17,575 bases of DNA, from assembly GCA_028704125.1 (NCBI GenBank), contig JAQVLM010000012.1, forward strand, positions 1-17,575, written 5' to 3'. Both the position numbers and the translations under genes were made by a program. Below are positions 14,995-17,575 of the stretch, piece after piece. The notes under the pieces are model-generated. The model was not told the origin of the DNA. It saw only the letters and a list, made by a program, of their open reading frames with translations, and made no database searches. Numbering within the stretch: position 1 is the stretch's first letter; each line of letters begins with the position of its first letter. Origin of the DNA: Opitutales bacterium. Lineage in GTDB: Bacteria; Verrucomicrobiota; Verrucomicrobiia; Opitutales; JAFGAQ01.

Positions 14995-15024
14995 GATCTG
15001 GTTTGTTTTCTGATAACCAGAATC
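14995..15024 (-). promoter_or_regulatory. Inverted repeat in the receiver gene leader
   Basis: CTGGTT (14998-15003) and AACCAG (15015-15020), extended by GAT and ATC with one bulged A, lie about 10 bases before the receiver start. Could be an operator or an mRNA hairpin near the start codon; no T-run, so not a terminator. Confidence 0.3.
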
Positions 15025-15220
15025 GGAGCATGTAGGGTGCCATGCCCAAGCGAGGAAATGTGAAATGCCCGTGAAACCGTCCGGGGTGGATCGTCAAATC
15101 GCAACGTTTCGTTTGATGGGTAATGTGTGGCTATCCGTGGTCTGGGAAATCAGGACGGGATTGACCTGTCTTGCGATTGGAGAACGACCGCCAATCCGAA
15201 CCGTTCGTTGTGTTCTGCGA

Positions 15221-17575
15221 TCAGGACCAGCGGCGATGGCGGGATACGGGCTGGGGAATGCGGTTGAGCAGGTGCGCTTCGCGCTCCCGGAGCAGGAGTA
15301 TTTGCCCCTCTTTGGAGCGGGCAGACAGTAGTTTGGCAGAACCGGCGTGTTTACGCCAATGTTTGAGGAATCGTGTTGCGAGCTCGAGGTTTTTGGCAAA
15401 ATAGGGCGGCACCATGTAGACGCGACAGCGGGATGCGATGATGTAGCGCGCTGGTTGGATAACATCAAAGAGGCAGAGGATGTTCTCGACGAGGGTGTTT
15501 TGGTCCCGTGTGCTGCTTTTGTCCAATGTGATCCGGACGCCGGATGGAGTCATTGTTGACTGGATCGCACGAGCTGGGATTCTGCGATCCAGCAGGTCTG
15601 CATCCTTGAGCGCGTGAAACACGGCGATGATAATCAGCCGGGTTTTGCGGGTGATCCACGCTCTCACAAGCTTGGATAGCAAGGACCGCCCGGTGATCCA
15701 GTGTGCGGGAATCCCCGGGGTTGGTGGAAAGTGGTTTGGCGGAATCAGTAGTTCATCGAAGAGCCTTTGGCGAGGGGCGAATTGGGGCGAGCAGGCGAGG
15801 TGCCAGCGCTCGAAGGTTGAATGTCGTTCCTCAGAAGCCTTGAACATCCGGGCGTTCCAATGGTCCATGAATCCGGAGTCGGACAGGTTGTCCAGCGTCC
15901 CAATGCGTGCTATTCCATTCTCGATAGCCACTCCTTCATGGGCAAGTCCTGGAAACGACTCAAAGCGTTTGCGAATGGACTCGAGACTCCCGGATTGCAG
16001 TTGGGCGTTCTCAGTGCCGGGGGTGTTTGGGCAGTCCAAGATTCGATGATCTGATTTGAGAGTGGCGATGTGCCATATGTGGGATGTTTTGAAGGGGGCC
16101 TCCGGATCGACTCTCAATGCGCGGCCACGCATCTGGTTGGACGAGACTGCAGCGCTTGTGTTGGTCGCAAGAATGAGTGTGTTGACAGCAGGGGCGTCCC
16201 ATCCTTCTCCCAGAAGGGCGCAGGTTCCAACCACTACATGCAAGGTACCATGATTGAGCAGTCGGGTGAATGGTGCGAGTAGCCCGGAGCCGTCGCCGTT
16301 ACTTAAGGTGATCCGCGTGTAGGAAGAATCCCACCATAGCACTTCGGTGGATAGTCCGGAGCGTTGGCTGCTTGGGATGCCTTCGATCAAGTATGGCAAT
16401 GCTTCAGTCGGGACTATGGAAAATCCTCCTGTGATCATGGCAATGCGCAGGTTTGGCAGGCGAAGTTTCCGGAGATGCTCGAATACCGGGGCCACCCCTA
16501 CCCGGATATGCGCATCATCTGCCACGGCTTGACTTGGGAAGGCGTCTTCGTGGATGCGGTCGGAGAGAATGACCGCCCGGAGATCCCAGCGCTGCAGGGA
16601 GTATTCGTGCTCGATGATGGAAGCGATTTTCGCGATGCGGGAGGGGTGTTCCGCAATCTCATCCTCAAGTCGCGGTGAGGTCTGTAAGTGGATTTTTCCA
16701 CATTGGATTGCTCCCGTTGCTTTGAGGCGACTGTGGAATTTGCGGAACAGGGGATCATCGGCAAGTTTGGATGCATAGACGCGGTTTAAGAGGATTTCGG
16801 CCCAGCCGGCGTGAAAGGGTGGCAGTTGGATTTCATCCGGGTTCAGATCCAGCAGCGTTGAGATATCCTCTGGAATCATTCCCTGAGAGAAGTTCAGGAA
16901 CAGAGCAAGCGATAGATAAAAGTGAATGGATTCTGTGTCGAGCGGTGTTCGAGCAGCGGCCACCTCTTTGTGTCCCCAGTCAATGAGGCGCTGGATCATC
17001 ACCTCATCAATTGCAAGATCGTTGAGAATGGACCGGATCTGGAACTCATACTGTTGGAGAGCGTGAGTGTGTTCGGATGACGGCGTGACCAAGGCCAGAA
17101 AATCCTGGTGAGGACAAAGGTTACCGGCTTTGACAAGCTCGGGGATGCTGATTTCCTCGTCGATCGGCCCACACAGGTGCATGTACCGGTTCCACTCGAT
17201 TCGGGACACATCCCATGGCGGGGTTGCGGTGAGGGCGACAATTACTGGTTTGGACAGCTTTGCTTTGAGATCGTGAAGGCATCTCCACCAGTCGTTGCGT
17301 AAGTGATGGGCCTCATCCAGAACGAGGGTTTGGATGCCTGTTTCGATGCAGTCTTGGACGAGCCGATCACGTTGTTTGGGCTTGCTGTGATAATGCAGCG
17401 CCTGATACGTGACGACGGTCAGCAATCCGGGTTTTGACAGATCCCTCGAGATCCACTCCGTTGATTGCCCATCCGGGAGGAATCCTTGAACGAACCGATC
17501 GATCCATTGATCCCTGACGGCGGTGGTCGGCGCAAAGACGAGTGTCGGATGCCCGATTCGCCGGAGGATTTCGAT
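15221..17575 (-). CDS. SF2 DEAH-type helicase, N-terminus beyond the right edge
   Basis: The reading frame runs leftward from the window edge without a stop for about 784 codons. In order it shows motif Ia (PTLVFAPTTAVRDQW, residues 10-24 from the edge), motif II LDEAHH (near 17316), motif III ALTATPP, then in the second RecA domain motif V EGWDAPAVNTLIL (about residue 457) and motif VI QMRGRALR (about 480). An ATP-driven DNA or RNA translocase is expected. The Walker A motif is outside the window. After motif VI about 300 residues follow with no fold I recognise, containing a conserved-looking C-terminal segment (VYMVPPYFAKNLELATRFLKHW ... LLSARSKEGQILLLRERE in pieces). TTG 17425 is not the true start, because the motif Ia sequence lies upstream of it. 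Its role (repair, defence, RNA metabolism) is not clear from context. Confidence 0.9.
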   Translation of the reverse strand: MEILRRIGHPTLVFAPTTAVRDQWIDRFVQGFLPDGQSTEWISRDLSKPGLLTVVTYQALHYHSKPKQRDRLVQDCIETGIQTLVLDEAHHLRNDWWRCLHDLKAKLSKPVIVALTATPPWDVSRIEWNRYMHLCGPIDEEISIPELVKAGNLCPHQDFLALVTPSSEHTHALQQYEFQIRSILNDLAIDEVMIQRLIDWGHKEVAAARTPLDTESIHFYLSLALFLNFSQGMIPEDISTLLDLNPDEIQLPPFHAGWAEILLNRVYASKLADDPLFRKFHSRLKATGAIQCGKIHLQTSPRLEDEIAEHPSRIAKIASIIEHEYSLQRWDLRAVILSDRIHEDAFPSQAVADDAHIRVGVAPVFEHLRKLRLPNLRIAMITGGFSIVPTEALPYLIEGIPSSQRSGLSTEVLWWDSSYTRITLSNGDGSGLLAPFTRLLNHGTLHVVVGTCALLGEGWDAPAVNTLILATNTSAAVSSNQMRGRALRVDPEAPFKTSHIWHIATLKSDHRILDCPNTPGTENAQLQSGSLESIRKRFESFPGLAHEGVAIENGIARIGTLDNLSDSGFMDHWNARMFKASEERHSTFERWHLACSPQFAPRQRLFDELLIPPNHFPPTPGIPAHWITGRSLLSKLVRAWITRKTRLIIIAVFHALKDADLLDRRIPARAIQSTMTPSGVRITLDKSSTRDQNTLVENILCLFDVIQPARYIIASRCRVYMVPPYFAKNLELATRFLKHWRKHAGSAKLLSARSKEGQILLLREREAHLLNRIPQPVSRHRRWS

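Noticed and set aside
14988..15104. Upstream extension of the receiver gene to ATG 15104
   Set aside because: The additional 39 residues do not resemble receiver sequence, and receiver domains normally begin a few residues before the LVAEDD strand, as they do from 14987.
17423..17425. TTG at 17425 as the start of the helicase
   Set aside because: The frame stays open to the window edge and encodes a clear motif Ia (LVFAPTTAVRDQW) upstream, so the gene continues beyond the window.

Overview
The window looks like chromosomal DNA of a Verrucomicrobiota-type bacterium, plausibly Opitutae/Puniceicoccales. The clues are a very large exported multidomain protein built from fibronectin-III and Ig-like modules around a putative glycosidase core, a solo receiver protein, a DUF6745 gene, intergenic spacers full of short hairpin repeats and the period-9 'CACGAAAAG' type repeat, and few good Shine-Dalgarno sequences. 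The taxonomic guess is inference; there is no rRNA or marker gene here.

Left part (1-3620) is an accessory-looking cluster: a small basic hypothetical protein that may begin before the window edge, a near-perfect intrinsic terminator, a protein that looks like a divergent sigma-70/ECF factor, a leftward gene whose protein resembles the RNase H fold (RNase HII-like DDSGTG-PLGG loop), and a rightward pair made of a 113-residue histidine-containing protein and a DUF6745 protein. The last two lie 18 bases apart and appear to be an operon. None has an established function; this is the best candidate for an undescribed system in the window.

Middle part (4365-8291) is metabolic: a 590-residue SLC13-type permease with two cytoplasmic TrkA-C/RCK-C domains, then a GH13 alpha-amylase-family enzyme with all four conserved regions and its own sigma-70-like promoter.

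From 8865 to 13784 lies a 1639-residue exported protein: signal peptide, Ig-like and FN3 modules, a carbohydrate-binding-like segment, a TIM-barrel glycosidase-like core with candidate catalytic glutamates E741 and E883, more FN3 modules and a final Ig/cadherin-like domain that stops halfway. The 3' end seems to have been lost where a block of intergenic repeats begins.

The right part is leftward: a solo response-regulator receiver (14556-14987) and an SF2 DEAH-type helicase (15221 to beyond the right edge) whose Walker A region lies outside the window.

Three long gene-free spacers (3621-4364, 8292-8864, 13785-14555) share modular hairpin repeats, including one whose stem shows a compensatory base-pair change between copies. 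No tRNA, rRNA, CRISPR array, transposase or integrase was recognised.
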